Assembly (NCBI GenBank): GCA_947359465.1
Contig: OX375882.1
Span: 54,248,509 to 54,312,508, forward strand
Length of the DNA: 64,000 nt
Source: Metellina segmentata
Lineage: Eukaryota; Arthropoda; Arachnida; Araneae; Tetragnathidae
Reading direction: 5' to 3'
The position numbers and the translations under genes are program-made. A model generated the notes under the pieces. The model was not told where the DNA came from, did not search any database, and saw nothing but the letters and a program-made list of their open reading frames with translations. Shown piece after piece: positions 1 to 12,600 of the stretch. Within the stretch, counting starts at the first letter, position 1; each line of letters begins with the position of its first letter.

Positions 1-99
1 TTTTTTTGTATTAAAAAATTGCATTATTATTAGTTTTGGTGGTTCAATTATCTCGGTGTACAGTTAATCTAAATTGTGTATTTTAAAGTATTAACTGAC

Positions 100-502
100 G
101 CTCGGCAACCCCCAGATTGCTTTGGAATCCTCATTGGTTCGCTGCACGAAACTATGCTCGCTTCAATGAAGACATGTGTCTTAGCAGAAGGGATTGCTTA
201 CAAAATATGATATTCCAAAAAAATATTTTTCAAATCTAAATTTGTTTGCTGTTTTTCAGAAAAGATATATACAGAAGATATATCAGAATTCAAATGAGAA
301 CTTTGAGCAAATTTTGACTCAAAATGTGAGCGACAGCTCAACTAAAATTCCTTTTTTTTTCAATAAAATTTCATCCAATAACATTATAAATTCAATTGAA
401 GCGCAAAGCTTTGTGATAAACAAACAATCGTACAATGTTGCCGAAATGCGATAACAAATAACGTCTGTTTTGCGTGCCACGTAAGAGAATTATATATATA
501 GA
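100..502 (-). mobile_element. Non-autonomous Helitron, 3'-truncated copy
   Basis: On the minus strand the element begins TCTATATATATAATTC, preceded by the A expected at a Helitron A^T target. It continues into the same body as the copy at 15928-16383, including a shared stretch about cells GTTCGCTGCACGAA, CTTCAATGAAGACA and GAGCAAATTTTGACTC. The low-coordinate end lacks the expected CTAG terminus, so this copy is truncated or decayed there. An 86-codon open frame on the plus strand here is a by-product of the repeat; a similar frame occurs in the other copy. It lies in an ANAPC2 intron. Confidence 0.6.
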
Positions 503-639
503 TACTTAATTTCTTAACTATTTTAGAAGAAAAAATGTTCATTAATAAATAATAAATTTGTCTGCTTGAATAATTTGTAGAACCCTCTATGCCAAACTTT
601 TTGTAAAATTGCTTTGACTGCTTTTTTAAATGTTCATAG

Positions 640-3600
640 GTATGATCTGCATTTTTTCCAAACTGTTGTTGGTGATGTCCCTATAAATGTTGCTCAAGAT
701 GTTGTTGAAATCTACATACATGATTATTGTAAAGGCAATTTTGAAGTTCCTCTGTTAAAAGGCTTAAGACTGGTATGTATTTAAAAGGCCTTGTCTTTTC
801 AAAGCTGTGTAAATTAGTTCTCATATATTGTTCATGTACACTCCTCACATAGTGACCTACTGCTTAACAATTGCTTGGACTTTGACGATATTCCTATTTC
901 TGGTGTATTTCCACATACCATCAAAGCTACTGCGGTTCCTGGAAAATTAATGCTGGTCCTGGATCAGTTTAATGCTATCAAATGGAGGATTTCACACATA
1001 GCTTAATACAGCCACTGATAGTAGAAAATGCAGCTAGCATTGAACTTAACAAATCAGATGCTGGAATGTTCTGTTGATCAGTGTACCTTGCTTAACACTG
1101 CACCTCTAATTTTCTGCTGCGATTATTTAGCCGTGCCAAAATTCTGGTTAGTCTGTAAAACAAATTAGTTATCAACACCATTTCCTTAAGACTTTTTTTT
1201 ATTCGGAATAAAAATAAAACAATTAAGCTCTTCACTTATTGACTGCTGAATGACCTATGATGATAATGTAAGAATGGAACTCTGTAGTTAAGTGAGGAGT
1301 GACTTATTGTTAAGCATAAAAAGGTAATCATTCATAAATTTTGTAACTTATTTTCTCTTTTTCCCCTTACCTTTTAGTGAATGGTAGTTCTAATGATTGG
1401 TGATCTTTTGCTTTTAAAAACAGATGGCGCATAGTAAAATTTTTAAATTTTTAAAGGTATTGATTTATAAAATGTCTCAGTTCAGTTGTCAGCCGCTAAA
1501 ATTAAATTTATCAATTTGATGTTAAAAATTTACCTAAAACATAGTTATGATACTAATGTTCAATAATGCCAGATGGCCTTTAAAAGTGAAAAAAATATTT
1601 CCATGATTATATTTATTAAAACTACTCTTCCAAATGTTATTATGTCATTCTTCCAACTTCTTGTTTCAGTGGCTTGATAAAACTGTGATTGCTTGGCTGA
1701 CTTCTTTCTATTATGAAAAATATAACAGCAACAGACAAAAAATGATATCTGAATATAAGGTAAGTCTATTCTAATTTAATGTAATTTTTCTATAGTTTGA
1801 ATCTTCATCTGACTGGTTCAAATTATGTGTCGTCTTCGAATCTTTCCCTTTGGGAATTGATCCAGAACTGTTATCAATAGGCTGTTGTGTTGCTCCAGTA
1901 TGACGTTAATTAAAATACATATCTATGCTTTAAAACATTTATTTATACATTTTAAAATTAGACTTCTGTATCAATGTATTTTATATACATGAAAGAAAAA
2001 CATTTTAAAAATAATAAATATTAATAACAACTTCATTCCTTTTTAGGATAGGCTATTGAATATCCTTTATGAAGCTTTTGCTGATGTTCGTATGGAACAG
2101 CTCTTTGATATAATTATTGAATTTCCTGAGTCTCAGGCAGCGCTGGAGGACTTGAAAGAAGTTTTAGAGATCACTAATTTAAGATCTAAACTCATAACTT
2201 CTCTGCGATCTTCTTTGGAAAATCGTCTTTTGCATCCTGGTTTGTTTGAAATTTACTTTTTTAAATTTTATGATTTGTTTATTTGTTTTTGAAAAATTCG
2301 ATTCAACAAATTAGAATAATGATGTAGTTTTAAAATAAATTTTTTTTTTAAATGTTCAGATTCACTTTAAATGTGGTTTACTTATAACTTATACTACTCT
2401 CGTCTACTCATTTTGAATTAATGTTATAAATTATCTGTCAAGAACTTTTTAACTATGTTATTTTATTGTAATCTGAACAGATAAAAATTACTATAGGTTT
2501 TCAGGTTTCAACTATTGGTTAGTGTATGGTACATAAATACTTCAATAGCATGAAACTAGGTGAAGGATATTACCTGATATAAAGCTATTTATAAAAAGTA
2601 TTCAAATAATTTTAAAGCATTAACAAGTTAATAAATGGTATAAAAATTGATCCTAAGAATAATTTTCTTACTGAGCACTAAAATGTTTTTAATTAATCCT
2701 TTCCTTATATTTATTTTAAATTGCTTCAATGGTTCTTTATGTAGGGGTAAACACATCTGATATACTAACTGCTTATATCTCGGCCATTAAAGCATTACGT
2801 GTTCTGGACCACACTGGAGTTGTTTTACAAGTTGTAAGTGAGCCTGTTTGTAGGTACTTAAGGTAAGCTATATTTGTCCACATTTTGTAATTATTTTTAA
2901 TTTATTTCTATTGTTACTAGAGACATTAGTATTAATATTTTTAGCAGGGTGTCAAGATTTAAATCACTTGATTTTAATCAACAATTAAAATCATGATTTT
3001 AATCAAATGATTTTTTTTTTAAATCACTGATTTAAATCACAACTAATCTTACATTTTTATAACTAAGTAAATACACCATAGGAAAATGACAGAAGTGGTC
3101 AAATGTTTTAATTTTTCTGCACTCATGGGGATTTAAGCACTAATGGTTACACCCAGCTCAGAGGGAACTGGGTCAATTACTGCATATGATAAAAGATTGC
3201 AACAGCCAGTTGTAACTTATTAGAATGTACTATATACTGGAAACAGTAATGTAAACACACACGACATAAATATAAATGCCAGGAAGAGTAATGTATAAAC
3301 ATTTCTGATTAATAGCACTCATAATATAAACACTTAAAGGAAGTATACAACAGCTTGATTCAAAATTATAAATGAAAGAGGCAACTGATTTTATTAACTA
3401 AAAAAACACAAGTGGGAAGTAAAGTTTTTGAGGCATTTGTTAGTTAGTTCTAGTGATGGGCAGAATCGAGTACTTTTGAGTATCGAGTACTTAGTAATCG
3501 AGTACTTTCAAGTATCGAGTACTATTCGAATACACGAAAAAAACGATTAATCGATATAAGAATCTGAGAATTACGATATATGGCTTTTATTTGTAAAAAA

Positions 3601-6600
3601 ACTTAATATGTCACGTGTTACTTGGTATAATGGTTAGAAGCACGGATTTGGAGTAACACGGAACGCGGTTCGAATCCAGATCTAGGACTGTGCTTCCTTA
3701 AACAAAAAATAATAAAAATCAAATTAGTTTGATTTTTTTTTGCTTTGTAAAAGGATTGGGTTTTTTTCTCTCACAAAACTCTGAATGTTTTCTAAATTAA
3801 ATGTTTGAACATTGTTTTTCTTCCGATTTATTAATATAAATTTTTAAAAATTTTGTTTAAATGAAAATTATTATTATTTCTCTTTTTGAACTTGTTAAAA
3901 AACAACTGTATTTTGCAAAACCAAAATACAATTTACAAATTGCCGAATTTTTTAATTTTTATCTCGATTTTACAAATCATTTTTTAATTTAAGTTTTTGC
4001 ATTTTATGGATTTGGTTTTCTACTATAATTTGAGGAAATAATCACTCAACAGGAAACAAGACAAACTTTTATTTTGAAGGAAACCCCAAATATAAGAACA
4101 AAAATTCTTTTTCTACAAAACTCTAAAAATATTTTAAAAGATGTAAGAGTGTTATTTTTAATACCAGGATCTGAAACTTTAAAAATATTTCTGTAAACTT
4201 AGCCCTTATTTCGATTCTTAATTTTTTTTTCAATATGGTATATTCACATTTAATAAGATTAAAATCTGCTTGTTGAAGTTCAGACAATTAAATTAATACA
4301 TATTACACTTGCACTGAACTAGTAAAAATTTGTAATTCCAATATTTAGGTAGTAATATTAATAACGATATACATATTAAATTTTTATCATGTCAGGATTT
4401 TTGCTTCACATACTGAGCAATATAGGGCTCTTACAATGACAAAATAGGAGGGCATTTATCATCGTTTCATAACTTATTTCATAGTTCAGAAACCTGTTCG
4501 GTGAGACGTTGAAAATTCAATTAAAATAGTACTTTATTTCTAGTCCTCGTCTACAAGTTCTCATAATGGCTTTATTTTTATTCCGTGCTTTCTTTGAATA
4601 TTATTTCAAATCAGTCACAGTAATACTCCCAAGTGCTGTGTTCGCATTAAACGTCAGGGTGGTCATGTTCGATGAGATTTGTTTCATTAGCAAAACTGAC
4701 CGTATCTTGATGCACGATATATCTCATAACTAGAGGAAAACTGACCCAATCTTCATCTTGTAATCAGATATTTTTTGTACTTGATGTTTTTCGTTGCAAC
4801 CACTAGGGTGGTTAAACTGAATTCTTATTAAATTTGAAATTTTTAGAAACTTTAAAGCTTATTATTGTGAACTTAATGTTTCTTAACTATATTAATTTCA
4901 AATTTTTAAAATACCATTTGGTGTTAAATTTTGAGTAAATATTTTTATTCCAATCAATTGAATAAAAACACCCAAGCTTGTAAAATCTATATATTTTAAT
5001 TGGATTTGCTTAAGTGTAAAGAACCATAAATTAGTATTTTTTTGTTAAACCCACAGATCTTAAGAACATGTCATCCACGGCTGAGTGTCAGTACAATAAC
5101 CAACTAATTAATGTAAATGCCGAGAATGGAACAAGTATTGTTCAGGGGCTGTTTCTTCTGGTGTCTAATTTCTCTCTCTTCCAAGGAAGGCACTTTGGAC
5201 ACAATTGTCTTGTTTGAGAATTTTTCTGCTACTAACAATACTCACTAATGTTACATAACAGGGCACCGTTTATAGGCAACGCCATCTACATTTTTAATAA
5301 GTATATTTCAGACTGAATACACCAATTTGATGTTTTAAAAGCTATTACAATTATATTCTGTAACTTAAAACATGTCCTAAAATGAACAACTCCATTTCCA
5401 CATCACCCATGGGGTAGGAATCATGATGCACTTTTTTTATAGAGGTATCGCCAAGAGCTCTAATCCTCTTTAGCAGAGGTTCTCACCTCTAAATTTAATA
5501 ACCAGTTTACGATGTAAACTGATTTTTCCTGTAGGAACCCTAGATATAGAATGCATGAAAAACTAAATTTAAAATTAGGAAAACTGCAAACATTTAAATT
5601 ACTTTACAAACTTTAAGGAGGGAAAACACAAGAAAGATCAAGCTAGAGAGGAAAACCACTGCTCTTCTTCAGATTCCAAATGCCTGAAAGAAAAGAGAAA
5701 GCAAACATAAAAACATGTGTGCCGAACTTAGCCACCACTAAAAAAATTAACTTAAGTTTACTAGTATATATAACTAGCAGTGTAACTCTTCTTTACTTTT
5801 GGTAGATACACGCTGCTAAACATATAATGTTTAAGAACAGTTCACTATCGGCAATCTTCAAGCAATTTAATGACTGATTGTCAGGACGTAAATGAAACCA
5901 TGTATCTTCTTGGCCTCGATGGTGGACACATCTAATCTCGCTTCTAATTTAAGAGCCTAAGTTGTGTCTAAGATTCAAGTGAGACGAGAATTAACCATCT
6001 TTTCAAAAAGTTAGCACATGCAGCTAGTGAGTGTGATTGGCTTATTGTTATATGCATTTGTTGGATCTTTACAGGTTTTTGAAAAGGTATAAAAAAGGAG
6101 TGTATCCAAGCCAAAGGGAAGACATGTTCCTCCAATATGTGATGATACAGATGTAATATGTTATAAAGTGAGTGACAGAGGAAAGATGTATCATTAGATA
6201 TACAATGCCATCAGGACAGGCACAGTTTTTCTGGTCCTTTTTAAAGCATCACATCAATCCTTTTTCTCTGAATTGAGTTATACGAGAGTTCAGATCAAGA
6301 ATGGAAATTAATGCAATGGGATTATGCATGTTTTGTGCGCTGAAATGTCTCTGGATAGGTGTTAAAACAGGGAGCTGCAGAAAAAGCATGTGAAATGGCA
6401 TTTACTATCGACAGGCTCTGAGATATGTTGCCCATTTGCTTCAACGAAGGAGATCGAATATAATCTCATTGCCTTCCGAAATCTGTCCCATAACTGTGTA
6501 GGAGCAGCAGATGTTATGCTAAAAGCATATTTTTGCCAAGATTCCCTTAGGCCTTTGTGTCGCACTCTTTGAGCATTGCCTTTCACTCGTTACTGCATAA

Positions 6601-9600
6601 ATATGAGCACTTTAGGCGCTGAATATCACTTCTTGCTTCAGCGATCTAATGTACATCATGCTTATCTTGTCTCATATAGAAATCTTTGTCATAATATGAA
6701 CACTTACGTTTTTATTCTTTTAAACCTGATCTGGATGACTCAGTTTCAAATATATCTTGGTAATGGGAATTTTAGTTAACGTCGTATTAAAGCAACACAA
6801 TGGGCTATTGACGACCGTCCGGGATCAGTCCCTTAAGGGAAAGATCCATGGACAACACTTCATGATTTTGAACCACGGTCAGATGACGAAGCAACACCTG
6901 AGCTGGCACCCCACTCTCCAAACTTCTACACCAACCCAATGTGAAGACTTTGGGCCACGACAGATTTAAGGTGCACCAGCCGCCTCTACACCATACGCTT
7001 ACAAACATCCATGCCAAGACCCGGATTTGAACAAGAAATGTTCCGATCTAGAGGCTAACACCTTAACCACTATACCGGTTGATCGGCTCAAATATATCTT
7101 GAGATATTTAAGATTCATACACACGATGACATGCAAAACAGGGAAACATATCGAAAACAATATACAAATGATAAAGCAGTTGCAACTAATTCAAGAGTTT
7201 TACTGGATTATACTAGATATTAGAATCAATTAAATTTTAGAAACATTAATTTAAAACATAAATGAAAACAAATAAGAACTGAAAGCAACACAACATTTAC
7301 TCAAATGCAAGAAAGAACCCAACATACAAATGATAAAGCACTTGTAACTAATTTAAAAGTTTTACAGAATATTCTAGATTTTAGAATTAATTAACTTTTT
7401 AAGCAATAATTTTTAACCTTTATGAAAAAGTAAACAAGAAATGAAAGAAACATTTAAACTTAATAATGACCCCAAGTAACTTTGTTAAGACTAATACTAT
7501 CACTTAAAAGAATTAATCTAGAAATTAAAGAAACGTAATAGAACTGATAATACTTAAGTGATTTTCCTAACCGACAGCAAATTGTTCTTGTAGAAAATAA
7601 AGGGCATAGCATGTGTACTTCACTGATAATCCAGCCTGTCTATTCGGGAAATTGCTTCCAGAAAATTTTAAATCCAATTTCTTAATCGATGGAACTTTTC
7701 AGCATTTCATGCAGCACATATTTTTTCAAGATAGCATGTAAAAATTGGGAATTTGTAGCCATTTACTCTGGTCAGGTACTTTGAAGAAAGTAACAGCCAT
7801 CTCAAGAATGAAATAATAACGTTATTTTACTTGAAGAAACAGAAAAACATTTTGAGCATAAAAGTATCTTATTTGTATAGATAATTTTAATACCAGAAAT
7901 AAAGCCTGAAAATTAAAATTTTAAAAAAATTGACAAATTTAAATACAATTTTCAACAATAAAAGGCAAACTCAATGTCTTTTGCAAAGAAATCCAATCTC
8001 TCAATCGATAGAATTTTTCGACGCTTCATTCATCACGTGCATAATAAAATTGGGAAAAGCAAAATCGAGACAAGAAAAATAAAACTAACGAGAACCATAG
8101 ATATCCATACTTTTACAATATGACACTTCTGCTACTTAAGAATACGATGAATTCTCAGGTGTTCGAATACGCAGCGACATACTTTTGGTATTTGAACAGC
8201 CAGCATGAGTACTCTTGTATGCGAATACCTTTGATGAGTACTTACTACTTTGTATGAGTACAGGAACTACTACTAGAGTACTTCCGGTACTCAAATGAAT
8301 ACTTTTGTAACCGATACTCCTAGGATGAATACAACTACTTTAGTACTTCCTGTATTCATGAATACTTCCTGTACTCATATGAGTACTTTTGTAACCGATA
8401 CTTTGGATGAATACAACAACAACTACTTGAGTACTTCCGGTACTCATATGAATACTTCCGGTACTCACATAAAAGTATCGAGTACAGCGGTTACTTTTAA
8501 GTATCGAATACATGAGTACTTTTGTATTCGAATACTCCCATCACTAGTTAGTTCCCAAAGTGTGTGCCACAGCTAGAGAGATGAGAGGTGCTGCGAAGCG
8601 CCCGTAACCTCCAATCTAAGCAACAGAAAAAAGGGTTAAGGTCACTTATCAAAAATCGGTACACTCCCCAACCAAGAGCATGATGAAGGTAATTTTATTT
8701 ATATTTTCACCAACCTATGTTTTCTTATTAAGTAAAATTAAAGTGTTTGTGTGTGAATTTTAAATACTAGTTGTATTAATTATGTTTATGTTCTTAATTC
8801 TCGAATTTCTTTTTCATAGTGCTACAAATATGAAATGTGTATATATATGTAATAATATACCACAGATAAATATTACATGATGACGAGGGTGCTGTGAGAA
8901 AATTATAATTCTCTTAAGGGTGCCATCACTTTTGGAACCTCTGTGTTTGCTTATTCTTGTAGTTAGAGCAATAGAGATTAAAAGAGTAGAAATATACATT
9001 TTCACACACAGCCATTAAAATGTCAGCAGGAAAAAAGAAAGATCCAATATGAATTAAAACTAAGTAAAAATCCAATTATTATTGCTGCTCAGCAGTTGTT
9101 TTTTTTAAATCAGAATTTACTATAGTCTGATTATTTCTAAGTTCTATTCTACTTCTCAGACTATAGTTTAGGTCTGACACTTACACTTGCTGATAAATTT
9201 GTTAACATGATGATGTAATTTTCTCAAGAAAAACTATGTAGGATGTCAGCTTGTGTTTTAAAGTTAAATAAATGTTAAGTAATATTGATTTACCATGTCA
9301 CAAATTCTGATTGTTTGCTTAAAATAAATATTGGTTTACATGTCATGTCACTAACTCAATTTTTTATTTAACAAATTTATATATATATTTATTATATAAA
9401 CAGTGTTTATGGCCTGCAGAAATTTAAATAGAAAAATCTTATTTAAATCAAAATAATCCGATTTAAATCAAAATAATCCGATTTAAATCAAATAAATCCG
9501 ATTAATTGATTTTTTTGAAAAAATCATGATTTTTTTACACCCTGATTTTTAGTCTATATGCATACTGTTTTGGTCTGTTTGAAGCTCTTGGAAAATTTTA

Positions 9601-12600
9601 TGACATGGACGAAGTAACCTATAGAATATAACTTTAATGAAGCCTCATCCTAATACTTATGGCTCTGACTTCATTTTACTGTTGACTAGTGTATTTATGA
9701 ACTTTCCTTCTGAACCATAATTCTCTACAAAATACTATATTACTATGAAATGGTGTTTTCTACTGAAATTCATCTTTATAATTTTTGAATTTGGCATATA
9801 AATTATGAATTATGTTTATTCACAATATTGTTCTTACAGTTTAATGATATAGATACTTAATTTTGATAAAGATTTTAGACAACTATTTTTCTTCAAATTT
9901 AGTTGGAAATAATTTTAAAAACATAACCAAAAATATAACTTTTTAAGATTAAAGAGGATCTGAATTCTATTACATTTTATTTCAACCAAAACACAATTTG
10001 AACTATTTACTGCCTGTTGAATATTATTTAATGCATATAGTTTAAAATATATTCTGGTTTCAACTATGGAATTAAGTACTATAATTAAAGCTATTAAATT
10101 AATATTTTGCTTTTGCATGGCAAATGATATTTTTATCTAAATTATTCTTACATTTGCCGTCTTTTAGACTTTAATTGTTTGATGCTTAATTTTTTTTACT
10201 ATTTTCAAATTTTTTTCATTTATAGCATGCACTACTTTATTTTAAATCCCTAGAAAGGTGTTTTTATTTTAGTTGTTAATGTTATTTCATAATCAAAAGG
10301 AAAATATAATGTTTTTACAGACATATGTTTGAACGTATTAGATATTTGTTAGTGTAAGAAATGGTTTACAGTAAATATATTCAATACTTTTGTAATCTTA
10401 CAAAAAAAATATGATGTATGATTAAAATGCATATTGCTGGGCTACGATTCTCTTGGTATACAAATAAGTCATTTCTCTAAATTCAATATTCACTTATAAT
10501 TAATTTTATTTATATTTTAGATCAAGAGAAGATACTGTGCGATGCATCATATTCAGTCTTCGTGAAGATAGTTGTGGGGAATTAGCATGTGAATTAATGA
10601 AAGGTGTTCCATTGAAATTAGAAGACACATACCAAAGTGACGAAGAGGTAGATGATTGGGAGAAATGGTGTCCTGATCCTGTTGATGCTGATCCAGGTAT
10701 GAGAAATATTTCATTACATTTTCAATTTTTATATATTTTGAAGTTTAGTACAAGAATAAATCTTCTAGACCTTGTAAATTTATATATTTAAATGCTACTT
10801 TGAGAAAATAAGGCATTAGATATTTGCTTTTTATTAATGTATGCTTACAATTTTGTTTAAAATATCTTGCTATGTTATAAAAAATTTGAAATTAGTACAA
10901 TTTTCAAATTTGTCATTTTTGATGCATATGACCATCATTGTAGCATATAAATAAAATTCCAATTTATACTAAAATATAAAAATGCTATAAACACTTATTT
11001 GTTTTGAAAAAATTTGATAAGTTGTGTTTTATCTATTAAGACTATTAGAATGTATTTGTTCAAACTATATAAAATTGATAGCATGAAGTAAAGTGGGAAA
11101 ATAAAAATTCTACCCCTTGAAATATAACCCAGAATTTCTAAAAGAAATAACTGATATAGAAAGTTCTAGTTGTCATGGTAGATAATTGCATTGTATTAAA
11201 TTTAAATTGTAAAGTAGTACTTAACTTCAAAGATGTAATTCACATTTTGTAAGAACTTTGCAAATTATTTATGTATTGATAACTCTTTCTTACTGACCAA
11301 AAAATGCTTATTTCTTTAAACTTGCAGCCAAAACAACAGAGAGTCAGAGATCATCAGATATTATTGGAATATTGGTGAATATTTACGGGAGTAAAGAATT
11401 GTTCGTGAATGAATATCGAAGCCTGCTTGCTGATAGAATACTCACAACCTTTTCTTACAATACAGAACGTGAAATTCGATATTTAGAATTGCTGAAGTTG
11501 CGATTTGGTGAATCACAACTTCACTACTGTGAAGTAATGCTTAAAGACATTGCAGATTCAAAGCGACTGAATGCCCATCTGAATTCTGGTGAAGTTAAAA
11601 CATATGAACAAGGGGTAATAATATTTTTATACTTTGGAGCACAAATGCATTGTTTTTATGAGTGTTTAAAAATTGGCATCCTGAATTTTTTGTCAAGAAC
11701 ACCTCTTTTATATGTTAGCTTTTAATGATTAAAGGAAGTATTACTTACATTTTTATATAAAATCATCTCCTTGTTTAATAAGATTAGTTTTCTTACTGAC
11801 TATATTTGCAACTATCAGTGCTTGTGAACTTATAACACAGGTTCTTGCTATATATTTAAATTGATAAAAGTTTAAGTAAGAAATATTTTGAAAGAATACT
11901 CTAAGCACATATAAAGCGACTGAAGCATACAAGGAAAGGAATATTGAAACCCCTAGTCTGTTTTGATGTTGAAGGAAATATTTTTTGATGACATTACTTT
12001 CATTTTGATACATTGATGACTTTGATTAAAGCATTTACTTAAGTTAATTAACTTAATAAGTTATTTTCCTCTCTTGGAATATACCTATTTTTAATAAGAG
12101 TAGATAAAAAACAAACTGAATACTGATAATCATTTATAGGTTGCAGTATATTCCAACCTATCTTGTAATTCACATTGATTTCTAAAGGAAAATTACATTT
12201 CTTTTACATTTAATACGTTAAGTCCTTTTTATTAATTAATGAGAGAAAGTATAGGAAGGTTAAAAAATAAAGACCACAACTAAACCAATTTAGATCATAT
12301 AGTGTACATTTTAAATTTAGGAGAAAAGCTCACTGATCCCTGTACATGTACTACAGGTCAGGAGATGCCAATATCTTAATCATGAAATAAAAGTAGTAAA
12401 TAGTCATTTAAAAAAAAAGGCAAATATGGGTGATCAATTGTCACGAAGAAATTGGTGGAAAACACAAGAACATGTCATGGTTTTTAAATTAAACTAACGT
12501 TTATTTGCACAGCAACAAAAAAAGATGGCACATAAAACATCACTTGGACATAAGTAAACACAAATAAAAAGAAGAATTGTCAATTTAATAACACACAAAG

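Larger units (their letters stand above)
3451..8546. mobile_element. hAT-type DNA transposon nested inside the outer hAT
   Basis: The ends are TAGTGATGGG at 3451 and its complement CCCATCACTA ending at 8546. A perfect 8-bp duplication GTTAGTTC lies on both sides (3443-3450 and 8547-8554). The 5.1-kb interior has no recognisable transposase. It contains a tRNA-like segment near 3617, a SINE at 6760-7087 and internal duplications. Both ends carry many GAGTAC/GTACTC-type subterminal repeats, most densely at 8160-8545. Short open frames around 6362-7233 are not recognisable proteins; some fall in the SINE. Confidence 0.85.
2945..9544. mobile_element. hAT-type DNA transposon (outer element of a nest), non-autonomous
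   Basis: The ends are CAGGGTGT at 2945 and ACACCCTG ending at 9544. They are flanked by a perfect 8-bp target duplication ATTTTTAG (2937-2944 and 9545-9552), the hallmark length for hAT. Both subterminal regions are full of the palindrome GATTTAAATC and AAAATCATGATTTT blocks; the right end repeats ATAATCCGATTTAAATCAA three times at about 9445-9500. Without the inner insertion (3451-8546) the element is about 1.5 kb, with no transposase visible, so it moved in trans. It sits in ANAPC2 intron 4 and accounts for most of that intron. Confidence 0.85.

Noticed and set aside
194..454. 86-codon open frame as a small gene
   Set aside because: It lies inside a Helitron copy, and a similar frame appears in the other copy at 15928-16383; it is repeat-borne.
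3617..3694. Functional tRNA gene
   Set aside because: Box A and box B are present, but the acceptor and anticodon stems do not pair; better read as a tRNA-derived relic.
6757..7017. Pairs of overlapping 70-codon frames, also at 48382-48633 and 60751-61002
   Set aside because: They recur because the SINE is repeated; no codon-like conservation is seen and both strands are equally open.
8160..8545. CRISPR-like array
   Set aside because: The repeats are short, irregular, in both orientations, within a eukaryotic hAT terminus, and have no constant-length spacers.
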